In this document: positions 34,971-45,623 of the stretch, piece after piece
Layout of the letters: every line of letters begins with the position of its first letter
How positions within the stretch are numbered: position 1 is the first letter of the stretch
Assembly: GCA_948474755.1 (NCBI GenBank)
Contig: CAOLHI010003133.1
Coordinates: forward strand, 124,001 to 188,000
Direction of reading: 5' to 3'
Source of the DNA: Ctenosaura bakeri
Taxonomy: Eukaryota; Chordata; Lepidosauria; Squamata; Iguanidae
Length of the DNA stretch: 64,000 bases
Program-made: the position numbers and the translations under genes
The notes under the pieces: generated by a model
Told to the model about the DNA's origin: nothing
What the model saw: the letters and a program-made list of their open reading frames with translations, nothing else
Databases searched by the model: none

Positions 34971-35325
34971 GGCCACTTTTGCATGATGTCACTGTCCTAG
35001 GAGGGGGATGCATTGCTGCCGGTCCATGAGTCGTGCTTTTCCACAATGTCATTGCAGTCCTGTTGCCCTCATGTCCCCAGCCGTCTCAATTGCAGGATAT
35101 TCCATTACTGGAAAAAATCCAGTAATGGCCCACGATCGTGTGATGCTCCCATCTCTGGCAGCCATTTGGAAAGGGAGAAAGCACAATCTAAGTACTTCCT
35201 TCCCCAGCGCAGCATAGGAAGTGGCCAGCCACACAGTGTGTCCCTTGTGCTACTCTTCTGGAGGCAACTGGCTGGGTGTGATGGGGAATGTTTGGGTCAC
35301 GCTCCCATCCTGGAGGGTGGATGAT
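34971..35325. mobile_element. family B foldback MITE, copy B9, right end missing
   Basis: The left end GGCCACTTTTGCATGATG follows TGA (34968-34970). A hairpin CCATTACTGG.../...CCAGTAATGG lies at 35102-35128. CTTCCTTCCCCAGCGCAGC resembles the interior of B4 and B5. No matching right terminus is found; the sequence runs into a compound microsatellite that may have replaced it. Confidence 0.6.
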
Positions 35326-35335
35326 GATGATGATG

Positions 35336-35414
<79 letters not shown>

Positions 35415-35447
35415 CCACCACAACAACAACAACAACAACAACAACAA
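35324..35447. repeat. compound trinucleotide microsatellite (GAT)n(AAT)n(AAC)n
   Basis: GAT units, then about a dozen AAT units, then AAC units with ACC interruptions. Apparent poly-Asn, poly-Ile, poly-Leu and poly-Cys frames come from this tract. Confidence 0.97.
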
Positions 35448-36369
35448 AGTTTGTGAAAGTTTAGTGATAGGTGGTAATGTAGCACTCAGTCACCAGTTAT
35501 AATTGCCCTCACTGTCCTTTGGTAGAAGACTTTTCACACTAAATCATCCAAACATAGGATAGCTAGCTAAGCTGGATAGATACAGCTTCATTGATAGACG
35601 AATACTAAATCTCATCATAATCTCCCACAGTAGTGCAAGTTGAAGTAGGCCATTGTGTGACCACTGATGCTGTAGAAAACCATGTGGTGAACACTGTACA
35701 TACAGCTTCTATCTTTTTTTAAAAAAATACCTGGAGTCTTTGGGGCTGCTAGCTGACTGACCACTTTTCAAATACAGGTCAGTTTCAAAAAGTGATTAGC
35801 AATGGAATGCAAGGAAGATGTTTTTAAATCAACAGCCCTAAGAGGTCCTCTACATGTATTCAGGTCTTTTAAATACATATATAGGTTTTCTGGACAGAGT
35901 GTTTACTTACAGAATCTTTGGATTCTGGAACATGTGGTGTTGGACACATCTATTTAAAGCATTTCACATACTGTGACAGACTATCCATGGATGGATTCTT
36001 TTATTCTTGTGGAGACAAATGGCTTCTGAGGGCAATCATCCCTGAAAGCCCTATGCTACCATCACAGAAATCAACAGGGACCATAAAAACATGGTGGTGA
36101 AGTCACTGCTGTGGAAAAAAAAAAACACACGTAGTGCCAACATCACTGTGGCACTAGCAATAGTGCTGTTTCCAGGATGTGAGGGTGATCTGGCTGCGAC
36201 ATCTGTAACCCCATTGATCACCAGGGTTGATTCACAAGGCTGGTGTCCCCTTCCTCCCCCCCCGCTCCATGTGCGTCCCTCCTGAAGCTGCGTGCTCAGT
36301 GGAAGAGGATGACCATCCCAGATAGAAGGAGTGTACCGTTCTTCGGTCAAGGGTATACGATAGCTTTGC
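35448..36369. other. intergenic DNA, nothing recognised
   Basis: No confident gene or repeat. A small C-run is present at about 36255. Confidence 0.4.
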
Positions 36370-36930
36370 TCCCCTGCTAGAACCTCCAAAGAAGCTCAAG
36401 GTCCAGGCACAATTTAAAGTGCTGGTAGTGATCTATAAAGTTGAGGTTCAGTCTATCTGAAAATCTTATCTACTATCTGAAATCTGCAGAAGTGTTATGC
36501 CTCTTAGGGGAGGGTTTTCTCTCAGTCAGAGCCCATCTGATGAGAACATGGTAGAGAGCCTTCTTAGTCTTTGCTCCCAGGCTGCGGAATTCCATTCCAT
36601 GGAGGCCAGACTGCCCTCTCTCTGCTCTCCATTCACAAATAGCTGAACATAGACTTTTTTATATTTACTGGACATTTGATAATTAGTTGTTTGTGCAAAA
36701 GGGTCTTTTATTGGAGGGGTATTTTAATCTTTGTTGGTTTTTTAAGATATAGCTTATTTAATTGTGTTTTAACTTTATTATGTTTTTGGAAAGCAAGTGC
36801 CCATATTTTTTTTAAAAAAGAAATAACACAACATTGCAAATCAAATGTATCACATCAAGCTGCTGCATGAGTATTTTAAGGATCATGGCTGGAATGCTGT
36901 TGGGCAGTTACAAATGTGTAACCTAGAGTT
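36370..36930 (+). mobile_element. L2-like LINE 3' remnant
   Basis: AAAGTGCTGGTAGTGATCTA, GAGAGCCTTCTTAGTCTTTG, CTCCCAGGCTGCGGAATTCC and a T-rich TTTTAACTTTATTATGTTTT end follow the order of L2 ORF2 C-terminus and 3'UTR (VLVMTYKAL, then AFSVVAPRLWN). The same blocks are clearer at 61045-61560. Coding is broken. Confidence 0.65.
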
Positions 36931-38206
36931 ATGCACTCATGATTGTTTTGTATTCATGATCCCAGGTAGCCCCTAGTTTAGTAAGGGGGCATTGTGGCAG
37001 GGATCCTGCTTCTGCCTGCTGCATCAGAGATTGCACATGAGAAAGGATGGGGATGTCAATTAGCCAAATTCTGATTGACAGGAAGAACAGGCCCCCATTT
37101 ATTGCAGCGGCTTATGATCAGTAAGTGGGGACGGGAAGATCAGGACGTCATTTGTACCTCCTCAACAGGATTCTGGCCCCTATTCCATTTTTCCTTTTGT
37201 TTATTAAGGCTATCATTCATTAATTTAAAATTGATTTTTCCAGAGCTTCAAGAGCTCTGATGAAATGCCATGTGATGATAATTCTGCACCAGCAAACACA
37301 TATCAACAAATTTTCCATGGCAATTTTTCTCACATGTAGATCGCAGTTGGCTTCTTTCTCCAGAGTATCCCGCTTTTTGCATCTTTCCAGTAATGACACA
37401 AATGGCAGCAAAAATAATATAAAATAAACACAAAAACTTTAAAAAAATAGGGGCAGAAATAACAACCCAAAGATTAATGTAACTAACATAACAAATGCAG
37501 CGTGAATAATGAAATGAATGGACTTGTCATGAATAAAGGACAGAATAAATATGATTTTTGAATAATGCAAACAAATGGCACACCCCTATACAAACCAGAA
37601 TTCATGAAACCAGTACATATAAGTCCTCCAGCAAATAACATGGATGATGTTATTTTTCTCAATTTAACAAACCATTTGGTTTTGATATCTTGATTACCTC
37701 CTTTTGCTTTAGCATCTCTAATAAATCTATGTGCTAACAATGTGCCATGTTGTTGTGCCAAAATAAACAAACATTTCTCAGATTGATACTTCCTGCTGCA
37801 TACACATTAACATTCCTTAATCCCCCAAAGCATCTAGCATTATGCACATTCTGAGTATGTTGAATCTGTAGTGATATTCTCACTACAAACAGTATTTAAT
37901 TCACTAGGATTTTGCTGTGAAATATGTTTGTTCTGATGTGTTCCAAAGTACTTATTTCAATAATACAAGTGGGGCCTGCTACAGAATTAACTGTAGAGAT
38001 TCTGCCATATTCCTTTCCATTCCAAGACAATTTATATCTCAGTTTAGCAACCAATATGCTATAAACGCTTTTGAGAGATCATTCAATAATGGCATAGTGA
38101 TAAGGGAAGCTCTGGCAGAATTTCCTGTTCTGTTCAGTTCTGTAACTGGGGCAGGCAAAGAACATATATGCTGATTTGCATTTCCTTTTATAAAAATTGA
38201 ATCTGA
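36931..38206. other. intergenic DNA with one unexplained minus-strand frame
   Basis: Mostly AT-rich. On the minus strand 37770-37483 is open for 95 codons (MFILAQQHGTLLAHRFIRDA...), followed by further in-phase-looking pieces to 37220. No protein family is recognised and no splice context is clear, so it is left uncalled. Confidence 0.3.
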
Positions 38207-38639
38207 GGCCCTTTTCACATGACATTTGCCATGCAAAAGGGCCCCGGAGCATCGCACGACTGTGAGGAGTGGGCCACATAATGCACTCACAATCGCATGA
38301 TGCTCCAGGGGCTGGCAGGTGCTGATCACACACTATTTCATTTTCGGCTTTGATCCGAAAATGGTGTGTGATCGTGCATCGCTCCGGGGCCCTGCTTGCA
38401 TTTACCATGTGTGCGGAACTCCAGAGCTGTGGTGCTCACGCTTCCTGCCCCAGTGCAGCCTGGGAAAATCCCAGGCTGCACCCATTGTGGAAGGAAGAGG
38501 AGGGGCTGTCCTCTACCTGCTTGCGAGCAGGCAGCAGTGGGAGAACTGAAGCAACGGGGATGCAAGAGCCTCTCTGAAGAGGCTGCTTGTATGATCCCTG
38601 CACCCCAGCTCTGCAAAAAGATGAGTTGCAGAAACGGCC
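38207..38639. mobile_element. family B foldback MITE, copy B7 (433 bp)
   Basis: It starts GGCCCTTTTCACATGAC and ends TTGCAGAAACGGCC, flanked by perfect TGA triplets (38204-38206 and 38640-38642). The hairpin CATTTTCGG.../...CCGAAAATG is at 38339-38363. The splice-like block is degenerate here (TTTACC). The interior is B4-like in inverse orientation. Confidence 0.88.
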
Positions 38640-38689
38640 TGAGTCTAACTAGAAGCAGATCACCATCTAGTCATATTGTTAACAACACT

Positions 38690-40030
38690 TCATTGTTATT
38701 TTTTTATGTTTAAGACAACCAAACATATCACAATACAACACTACTTGACAACTACATACAACTGCACTACCATCCCACACCCCTTACACTAACCTACACC
38801 ACCATCAAATAACCCCCATAATAAAAAAGAAAATTGATTTCCGACTCCCCCAACATAGACGATAAGTCAAAATTAACTGAACATCTTCTGATACTTGAAT
38901 ATAATAAAGAATATTGCCTTCTTTGCTAAGCTTACTATATACTAATTATCAAAACCAATAACTGATACATTAATTTCTTTGTCTTTAAACAGTGTGTTAA
39001 CAAGATCCCAATTGTTCACAATCTTGTTGTTCTCTCCCTTTTAAGAAGAGTTATTTTGTCCATATCTGCTAAGCCCATCATCTTAACCTTTCTTGGTTGG
39101 ATCTCATTACTTTGTTATCCTAAGAGGTAGGAGACATTGGAGTCCACCTGCATCTCCTTAGAATTTGGGGGAATTATAGCTGAAAGGAGGCCTGTGAGAG
39201 GAGGGTAATAGCAGGATCTTTTCACCTAACTGGTATACAAAGTGTTTTATTTGAATTGAGAAACACATGAGAAATCAGACATTCTTAAGAACCATACAAG
39301 GCTATTGAAAAGTCAGGCAGGGAAGGTTAGATAAAGAGAGATTGGATGGAAAGGGTGATAGCAGTCCTGAAGAAGGGGTCACAGAAGAGTGGCTCAGACA
39401 GTGTCTGAGGGTCACACAGAGGAATGGCAGTCCAGGGCACCAGGTCCAACATACTACAAAAGGCTGGGGTCAAAGCTAGGGTTTTTATATACTATTTCAC
39501 ACCCTGAAGTGGTGCACTGACAAAGTGGTAATGGCTTTCTCACAGGATCCACAGAGGGATCTGGAATGGGCTGATTGCTTAACTCTGCAGTGACAAAACA
39601 TTGATGAGACTCACGACCATTTCTTAACGTTCAGTCAGATGCACACACATTACATCTATTGATTATAATGGGATCTGACACTTCACGTTTCTCATTTTGT
39701 GAGAGGGTTCCTGGAACACTGCTGTTACCACATATCATAAAATTCTGCCCTACTTCTTTTCTAATGAACCTTCCACCAGACCTAGCAAATAAATCTCTGG
39801 TTCCTTCTGAAAATTAATTTTCAAAATATTTTTGTTCCATAAGATACATTTGATTCCAGAATTTTCTGGTGTTATTACATGGCCACACATATGGTAAAAA
39901 GTTCCCACATGTTGTTCACATTTCCAGCATTTATTTGGTCATCTTTATGCATTTTGGCCAATCTCTACGGTGTCAGATACCACCTATACATCATTTTATA
40001 AAAGTTCTCTTTAAGTTAATAATTTGTTAA
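38690..40030 (-). mobile_element. old L1 3' fragment interrupted by an LTR-like repeat
   Basis: The complement of about 39935-39875 reads a decayed L1 zinc knuckle (CWKCEQHVGTF followed by an altered WW..C region), flanked by sequence like RWYLTP.RLAKM. The part at 38690-39104 is AT-rich and consistent with an L1 3'UTR. The two pieces are separated by 39111-39647. More diverged than the L1 at 27004. Confidence 0.6.
39111..39647. mobile_element. LTR-like interspersed repeat, copy 2 (537 bp)
   Basis: It aligns along its length with copy 1 (26656-27003 plus 29932-30184) and is uninterrupted here. CATTAC flanks it on both sides (39105-39110 and 39648-39653), a 6-bp target duplication. The 4-6 bp duplication size and the TG near the start fit a solo LTR. 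The host sequence on both sides appears to be an old L1. Confidence 0.65.
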
Positions 40031-40079
40031 CAATACTTTTCAGCTTCCAGGGCTTCAAGATGGACATGGTCACAGTACG

Positions 40080-40400
40080 TGGAGGTTGAAGCCTACCACA
40101 TGCTCTTATAATTTTTGCCCATGCCAAATTACGTGAGACTGCATTGGAGAATTGATTAACCTTCTTTACAAGATAGTGTACTTCCTAGTGCCCTCAAGGA
40201 AGCTGTACTGAGGGCATTATTGAGCAATAAAATAAGTTGAAATTCAGTGGTTTAGGACAACTATTGCCCAGTGTCTGATATGGCATTTTGCATCAAGACA
40301 CTGGAGCATGTGGCAGCTGCTCAGTTCAACACAGTGTTGGATAATGTGGATTGTTTAGATTGGAATGGAAATTCTTCTAGGTGCCTATGGCCCTCAGAAC
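40080..40400 (+). pseudogene. L2-like LINE reverse transcriptase fragment
   Basis: The plus strand reads LKEAVLRALLSN, then NYCPVSDMAFCIKTLEHVAA and FNTVLDNVDCLDW. These follow the L2 RT block NYRPVSNLPFLGKVIEHVVA and the D.LDW.QSGFR block after it. Frame breaks and premature ends show decay. Confidence 0.65.
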
Positions 40401-40926
40401 TTCTTTTCTGGCACTTCCAGACTCCTGACTGCCTCAATTGTGCAAGATTTTGTTTCTCTGTTTCTGTAAGGATGTTACTAAAATTTATTATTAAAAACAT
40501 GAGCTAGTGTGCTTTGCCCAGGACAGAGACCAGTCTGAGTTTATAGCTGGATTGTGTATTTTAAAAATGTGTGAATCAAACTTTTTTGCCTTTCTTGCCC
40601 ACAGTTTCTGTAAGGGGTGCTACATATGATGATTTAAACCAAGTGATCACATGTTAAAGCCTTATTTGAATGTTTGTAGACTCACCTTCCCACTTTCCAT
40701 CTCAAGACACCATGCAGGCAACATGTAGACTCCAGCACTGTTCATCTTCTTCCTTCTCTTCCCATCCCTACTTTTTCGAATAGTAGTAGTAAAGCTGTAA
40801 AATTTGTTCTCATCTCCAAATTTACTTTCATCATAATAAAACTACTAATAATCACCAAATGCTGGGGAGGAGAAGATGGCAACAATCACCATGATGATGG
40901 GAGATCAACTCAGAAATAGAGACCAA
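40401..40926. other. intergenic DNA
   Basis: No confident feature. Confidence 0.35.
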
Positions 40927-41128
40927 GGCCATTTCCGTACTACACTGTTATAGTGCTATTATTCCACTTTCGACATCCTATGGAATTGTGGGGTTTGCAG
41001 TTTGGGAAGAGGCATTTTGAATTCTCAGCTAGATTGCTCTTTTACCTCGGTAAATTACAAACTCTAGAATTCCACAGGATGTTGAAAGTGGAATAATAGC
41101 ACTAGAACAGTATAGGCTGGAAATGGCC
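40927..41128. mobile_element. family A foldback MITE, copy A3 (202 bp)
   Basis: It starts GGCCATTTCCGTACTACAC and ends TAGGCTGGAAATGGCC. It is flanked by perfect CAA triplets (40924-40926 and 41129-41131). The arms contain ATTCCACTTTCGACATCC and GGATGTTGAAAGTGGAAT. Confidence 0.93.
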
Positions 41129-41224
41129 CAATAAGGCAATCCTATCTCTGTGCGTCTATTCATACATAAGTCTTATTGAGTTTAATGGACTTGCAACTTG
41201 CTGCTAATCTAACAAATCCTGATG

Positions 41225-41615
41225 GGGGTGAGGGCAAAGGAGAAAGCTGAATGAACAGAGAGGAAGGGAAAGAAAAAGAAGATTATGAGTGTAGCTAGAA
41301 GTAGAGGGAACAGAAAGAGAAAGAAGACGAGAGGGTTATAAAGGAGGGATGGGAAGGGAGAGAAAAGGCAGAGGTAGTCAGACAAATTCTGAGGTGGGAA
41401 GAAAGAAGGAAAAAGTGCAGAGAAAATGGGAGGAACAGTGGCAGGAGAAGATAAGAGACATGGAGAGTAGAAGGAGAGCTAAGAGACATGGAGAGTAGAA
41501 GGAGAAAGACAGTAAGCAAAAAGAAGGAAAAAAGAAGGTATTTAGCCAGGAGTTGAGTGAGGGAAGAGAATGAGAAAGAGGACAAAAGAGAAAGAGGGGA
41601 AGAAGAGGATGTTTA
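41225..41615. repeat. long polypurine (GA-rich) tract
   Basis: About 390 bp in which the plus strand is almost all A and G. A 27-bp unit containing AGAGACATGGAGAGTAGAAG is repeated in tandem at about 41453 and 41481. The minus strand therefore shows a Ser/Leu-rich frame with no meaning. Confidence 0.9.
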
Positions 41616-42489
41616 TCCAGCAGTAGGGGATCAAGTGCCTAAACAGAGGAAGGAAGAAGGAACAAATCTATAAGTTGCTTCTTGCTGACAATTGCAGAAC
41701 CCACATGTGTTTCAGACTGGTTTCATGCATGTATGGTGGGATGAGAAATGTAGGAGCAGAACTGGAAAAGTTAACAATAAGGTAGGAAAATCCAAAAAGT
41801 AGCCATCCTGCTTTATCATATTTAGAAACTCCTGAGGCATCAGATACTCAGGTACCTCAATATTTCCTCATGCTGACGTGTTCTTCCCACTGAGCCCAGG
41901 GGAGAACTGCAGTTTTGGAAACTCTGTCAGAGGGAGAAGGCGGCCAAGTGAACTCCCCAGAAAGTCTACAGCAGCTGCTCCAAAGCAGCCTCCAACAAGG
42001 AGGGTCAGCAGCACACAGAAAAACATCCCATGTTCTTTTCAAGACAGTGCTCTCACTCTCAGATTCCTCTTCTCACCCTGTGGAAAGGGGCCACAGTTGG
42101 AAGAATAAACCCAAGAAGACTGAGATAATTTCTGTGCAATTAAGTCCCAACCATTAACACAATTAGAGGAGGGCAAGTGGAGTGATTTCAGGTCTGATAT
42201 CAGCCCATAGCACCTTTAGGCAACTTCCAGGGCCCTGGTGCCCCAACAGTACACATTACTGGGGCTTGCCCTGGGCTCCTCCTCTAAAAATTGTGTTCTA
42301 GAATTATAATCAGTAAGTGGCTGTGTCTTAACAAGTTTGTTGTTGTTAACTGTTGACAAGTTGACTTCCCCAAGTCACCCTATCATCAATAGCCTTGCTC
42401 AGGTCTTGTAGCCTCAGGGCTTTTATTTATTCCAATAATGAAACTATAGCTGTAATTATTTCTTTTATTCCAATAATAAAGACATATGT
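41616..42489. other. upstream intergenic DNA
   Basis: About 870 bp ending 2.9 kb before the collagen promoter, with no confident exon or repeat. A short plus-strand frame at 41915-42157 lacks recognisable homology. Confidence 0.35.
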
Positions 42490-42728
42490 GTGTTTGTGCT
42501 TTCAAGTCTCCTGTCGACTTATGGCAACCCCGTAAATTTCATAGGGTTTTCTTGGGCAAGGAATACTCAGAGATGCTTTTGCCAGTTCCTTCCTCTGAAA
42601 TATACCTTAAAGCACATGGTATTCCCTGCCCATCTCCCAGCCAAGTACGAATCAGGGCTGACCCTAGTTAGTTTCCAAGATCAGACAGGATCTGGTGCCG
42701 TTAGGGTATTAAAGTCGTATGGAACTAT
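42490..42728 (-). repeat. 5S rRNA-derived SINE with BovB-like tail
   Basis: On the plus strand, GGTATTCCCTGCCCATCTCC, CAGCCAAGTACGAATCAGGG and TTTCCAAGATCAGACAGGAT are the complement of 5S rRNA internal sequence (boxes A and C region). At the left, AAGTCTCCTGTCGACTTATGG is the complement of the squamate SINE/BovB 3' tail. So the element runs right to left: 5S head, then BovB-type tail. It matches the idea of a 5S-Sauria SINE. It is not a functional 5S gene. Confidence 0.85.
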
Positions 42729-42732
42729 AGTA

Positions 42733-42753
42733 TTTATTTATTTATTTATTTAC
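42733..42753. repeat. (TATT)n microsatellite
   Basis: About five TATT units beside the SINE head. Confidence 0.9.
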
Positions 42754-43716
42754 AATATTTACTTATAGTATGTAACCCCAATCAGGGCTTGTTTGCACTA
42801 CAGATAAAAAATATTCTTTAAAAGCAGATCAAAACATTTTTTTTTCTTGGAAATCAGTCTTAAAATACACACACAATTAAAACAGCAAAGGTCATATGAA
42901 ACAATGCCCTCTTGCCTGCCCAACAGAAGCTGAGTAGATTTGATGTACCCTGAAAGAAGTTCCATAAAGAAGGTGCTGCTACAAAGAAAGATTTGTCTCA
43001 TGAAATCACCAACGTAGACTCTTGGAGTGGTAACAAACAGAGAGGCAACAAGGCCTTTGAGGAAGTTACCAAATTCTGTGCTGACTTGTACAGGGCTACA
43101 TTACATAACAAATAATATTATATTGCCTCTAGAATGTAATGGGAAATTTCATTTGGTAGTATAATTGATGGTTTTAGTTACTATATTAATTATTTGTAAG
43201 CAAAAGGAGAAAGAGATACTATTAAAAGGGGCAGCTACTGTTATGATAGGTTCTTTTGGGAGCTTGAGACTGTTCCAAGCTCTACATGACATCAAGGTCT
43301 TTGTGGGAAACTAAAATGGCAGCTATGGGCCACCAAACATCTGATCAGAGCATGATGCTGCCAGTCCTCAGGCACTGTGCTCACCAATGAAGGAGGGCTG
43401 AATCGACAACTTTTTTTGCCGTTTTGAACCTGGGTACCTACTGAGGATACAGCTTGGACAGGGCCACCAAATGGACACAAAACCTTGTGTCAGATCTTGG
43501 TGGCTACTAAAATATGGCTAAATGGTCTATTTTCTTCTCAGTATGGATGAGTTAAATATATTTTCAGAGCAGTGAATGAAAATCAAGCAGAGTGACTAGG
43601 CAGTATAGCACAGTTGCAGCTTCTCTGTGACCAACAGCCTAATATAGAGAAGCCTTCTGAAAACTGCCAGTGAATAGAAGAAATCTGGAAGTATAGATGC
43701 TGGCCAATATCAGTCA
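42754..43716. other. upstream intergenic DNA
   Basis: No confident gene or repeat. Confidence 0.35.
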
Positions 43717-43936
43717 GCATGGCGTAGTGGTTTGAGCATTAGGTTATGACTCTGGAGACCAAGGTTTGAATTCCTGCTTGACCATGGAAACCCACTGGGT
43801 GACCTTGGGCAAGTCATACTCTCTCAGCCTCAGAGGCAGGTAAGGAAAACTCACATCTGAACAAATCCATGATAGGGTTGCTGTAAGTTGGAAACAACTT
43901 GAAGGCACACAGCAGCAGCAGCAACAACAACAACAG
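43717..43936 (+). repeat. Sauria-type SINE (tRNA head, BovB tail)
   Basis: The head CAGCATGGCGTAGTGGTTTG with B-box-like GGTTTGAATTCCTGC, then GAAACCCACTGGGTGACCTT and CTCTCTCAGCCTCAGAGGCA, is followed by the BovB-like tail GTTGGAAACAACTTGAAGGC and (CAG/CAA)n. This is the standard order of Sauria SINEs. Fairly well preserved. Confidence 0.9.
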
Positions 43937-44322
43937 CATGCAATACACATTTTTCACAGCAGCTTCAGACTAGCACATGATGAACTATATGGGCAGCTTG
44001 AATGCAAACAGCAAATACACGTAAAGGACCACTGCCATTTGTAACTCACCACTTTGCCATTCCTCAGGAGACAATGGCACAGAATTGTGGCTCTGAAATT
44101 TGGGACCCCTGATATTTCTTGTTCTTCAGCCGCAAAGAAAACCTGGAAGCATGGCCAGTGGTCACAGATATTAGGAGTCACAGTCAGCAGCCCAACAGGT
44201 TTAGAAACAAGTGACAAAGAATAAAGAGCTTGCACCAGGCACAGAAAATGACCAGGTAGTGTACCTGACTTCCCTATAATGATGCAAAAAGAGCGGGTCA
44301 TGCCAGGGGTTACTTGGGAGAC
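43937..44322. other. upstream intergenic DNA
   Basis: No confident feature; a 127-codon minus-strand frame here has no recognisable homology. Confidence 0.35.
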
Positions 44323-44325
44323 TAG

Positions 44326-44709
44326 GGCCATTTCCACATGACTCTGTTCTAGTGCTATTATTCCACTTTCAACATCCTATGGAATCCTAGGGTTTGCAGT
44401 TTAGGGAGGGGCCTGTAGAATTCTCAGCCAGAGAGCTCTTGGGCCTCAGTAACTACAAACTCCAGAATTCCACAGGATGTTGAAAGTGGAATAAGAGCAC
44501 TATAACAGTGGCCATTTCCGCACCAGGCTGTTATAGCGTGATGATTCCACTTTCAACATCCTCTGGAATGCCGGGGTTTGCAGTTTCGGGAGGGGCCAGC
44601 TGGCCCCTCCCGAAACTGCAAACCCCAGGATTCCAGAGGATGTTGAAAGTGGAATCATCGCGCTATAACAGCCTAGTGCGGAAATGGGCAGTGTCATGCG
44701 GAAATGGGC
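44326..44709. mobile_element. family A foldback MITE, copy A4, with nested copy A5
   Basis: The outer element starts GGCCATTTCCACATGAC and ends GTCATGCGGAAATGGGC. It is flanked by perfect TAG triplets (44323-44325 and 44710-44712). After removing A5 and one AGT it is 201 bp, matching the standard length. The interior is the usual ATTCCACTTTCAACATCC arm pair. Confidence 0.92.
44510..44689. mobile_element. family A foldback MITE, copy A5 (180 bp palindrome), nested in A4
   Basis: It starts GGCCATTTCCGCACCAGG and ends TAGTGCGGAAATGGGC. AGT stands on both sides (44507-44509 and 44690-44692) and interrupts the AACAGTGT block of A4, so the 3-bp duplication is proven by context. The arms meet at GGGGCCAGCTGGCCCC, giving an almost perfect 180-bp palindrome with no spacer. 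Confidence 0.95.
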
Positions 44710-44723
44710 TAGATGCTTTAAAG

Positions 44724-44861
44724 CATGGCTGGGGAACCAGCAGCCTTCCAGATATTGTTGAATTCTAATTCCTATCAGCCCTAGCCATTCTGGCCCAAAG
44801 TGAGATATAATGGGAATAGTAGCTCATCAACATCTGGAGGACTGAAGTTTTCCCACCCTTG
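44724..44861. mobile_element. palindromic hAT-type MITE (138 bp)
   Basis: It starts CATGGCTGGGGAACC and ends TTCCCACCCTTG. CTTTAAAG (44716-44723) and CCTTAGAG (44862-44869) are an 8-bp target duplication with two changes, as in hAT. The interior (CCAGATATTGTTGAATTC and AACATCTGGAGGACTG) is the common squamate palindrome. Other pieces are at 316 and 20195. Confidence 0.88.
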
Positions 44862-44869
44862 CCTTAGAG

Positions 44870-45342
44870 AGTTGGGCAACCAGAAGGCAATGGAAATAGT
44901 CAAATTTCCCTGAAGTCATCATTATGAAGGGGGAAACCCTCTTTCCAGCAGCTGGGGGAGGCATTTGGGTTCCCCTTTCTTGGCTGGTTACTGTATAAAA
45001 AGAGTGTTTTAGCATCTCAGTCCTCTCCACAGCTTCCAAGAGGATGAGTGGTGGAACTATCTTCTCCCAGCCAGCAATGTTCTGGTCCCAATAAATTCTT
45101 TATATAGAAAGATCTTTTCCTCACAGTAGCAGGGGGAAGAAGAAGGGAAAAAAAAGAGAGAGAGAAGTTCCTCTAAAGAACTGCCTATTACACAAAAGAA
45201 AGAAAAGTTTGAGTGGAAAAGTAGAGCTAGTTCTGATTTGGTTGTTTACCATCAATCACGCTGTTCCTGGCCAGGGACTGGATGATTGTGTGGCTGAAGA
45301 AGCTGAAAGGGGGCAGGCAAAGAAGTGGAGGCAGCATTCTTC
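44870..45342. promoter_or_regulatory. proximal upstream region of the collagen promoter
   Basis: This is the 470 bp directly before the TATA-like box, free of recognised transposons. A purine tract (GGGGGAAGAAGAAGGGAAAA and GAGAGAGAGAAG) lies at about 45129-45168. Polypurine/polypyrimidine stretches are common in fibrillar collagen promoters, but function here is inferred only. Confidence 0.45.
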
Positions 45343-45352
45343 CTATTTAAAG
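45343..45352 (+). promoter_or_regulatory. COL5A2: TATA-like box of COL5A2
   Basis: CTATTTAAAG lies 278 bp before the start codon. A TATA-like box sets initiation about 25-32 bp downstream, so transcription would start near 45372-45380. The start site was not measured. Confidence 0.5.
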
Positions 45353-45516
45353 CTGCATCACTTTGGGGGAAGAACAAGGGTTCGCAGGCTGTGCAAGAGC
45401 AGGGGGTGTTGAAAAAGAAAGGAAAAGAAAGCGAGCGCCGGGAATCCAGCCGAGCCCCCTCCCTGCGCCCTCTCTGTGCGTCCCCAGGGAGCGCTGGAAG
45501 GAAGAGAGCTGGCTTC

Positions 45517-45531
45517 ATGTTGTTCAAATAA
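45517..45531 (+). other. upstream ORF 1 (MLFK) in COL5A2 5'UTR
   Basis: ATGTTGTTCAAATAA, a five-codon reading frame ending 89 bp before the main start. It could lower translation of the main ORF, but no data support this here. Confidence 0.5.
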
Positions 45532-45599
45532 GTTTTCCCCCCAGCTCCCGCAACACTTTTGTAGCCCACTTTTCCTGGTCCGCGGAGGAGGAGGATATC

Positions 45600-45623
45600 C
45601 ATGTCTCATCTTTAGACGCAATG
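45600..45623 (+). promoter_or_regulatory. short stem-loop with upstream ORF next to the COL5A2 start codon
   Basis: ATGTCTCATCTTTAG (45601-45615) is a second upstream ORF (MSHL). TGTCT at 45602 can pair with AGACG at 45614 (four Watson-Crick pairs and one U-G) around a loop, just before ATGG. COL1A1, COL1A2 and COL3A1 have a known 5' stem-loop made from ATGTCT...AGACATG around their start codon. This sequence has the same arrangement with a weaker stem, so a shared origin is plausible but not shown. Confidence 0.45.

Noticed and set aside
35188..35502. Poly-Asn, poly-Leu, poly-Ile and poly-Cys frames
   Set aside because: They are translations of the GAT/AAT/AAC microsatellite.
42610..42720. 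Possible 5S rRNA gene
   Set aside because: The 5S-like part is incomplete, diverged and joined to a SINE tail, so it is a retroposon.
45363..45620. N-terminal extension of the COL5A2 frame
   Set aside because: The frame is open upstream of 45621, but only sequence from 45621 resembles a collagen N-terminus with a signal peptide. The upstream part has 5'UTR character.
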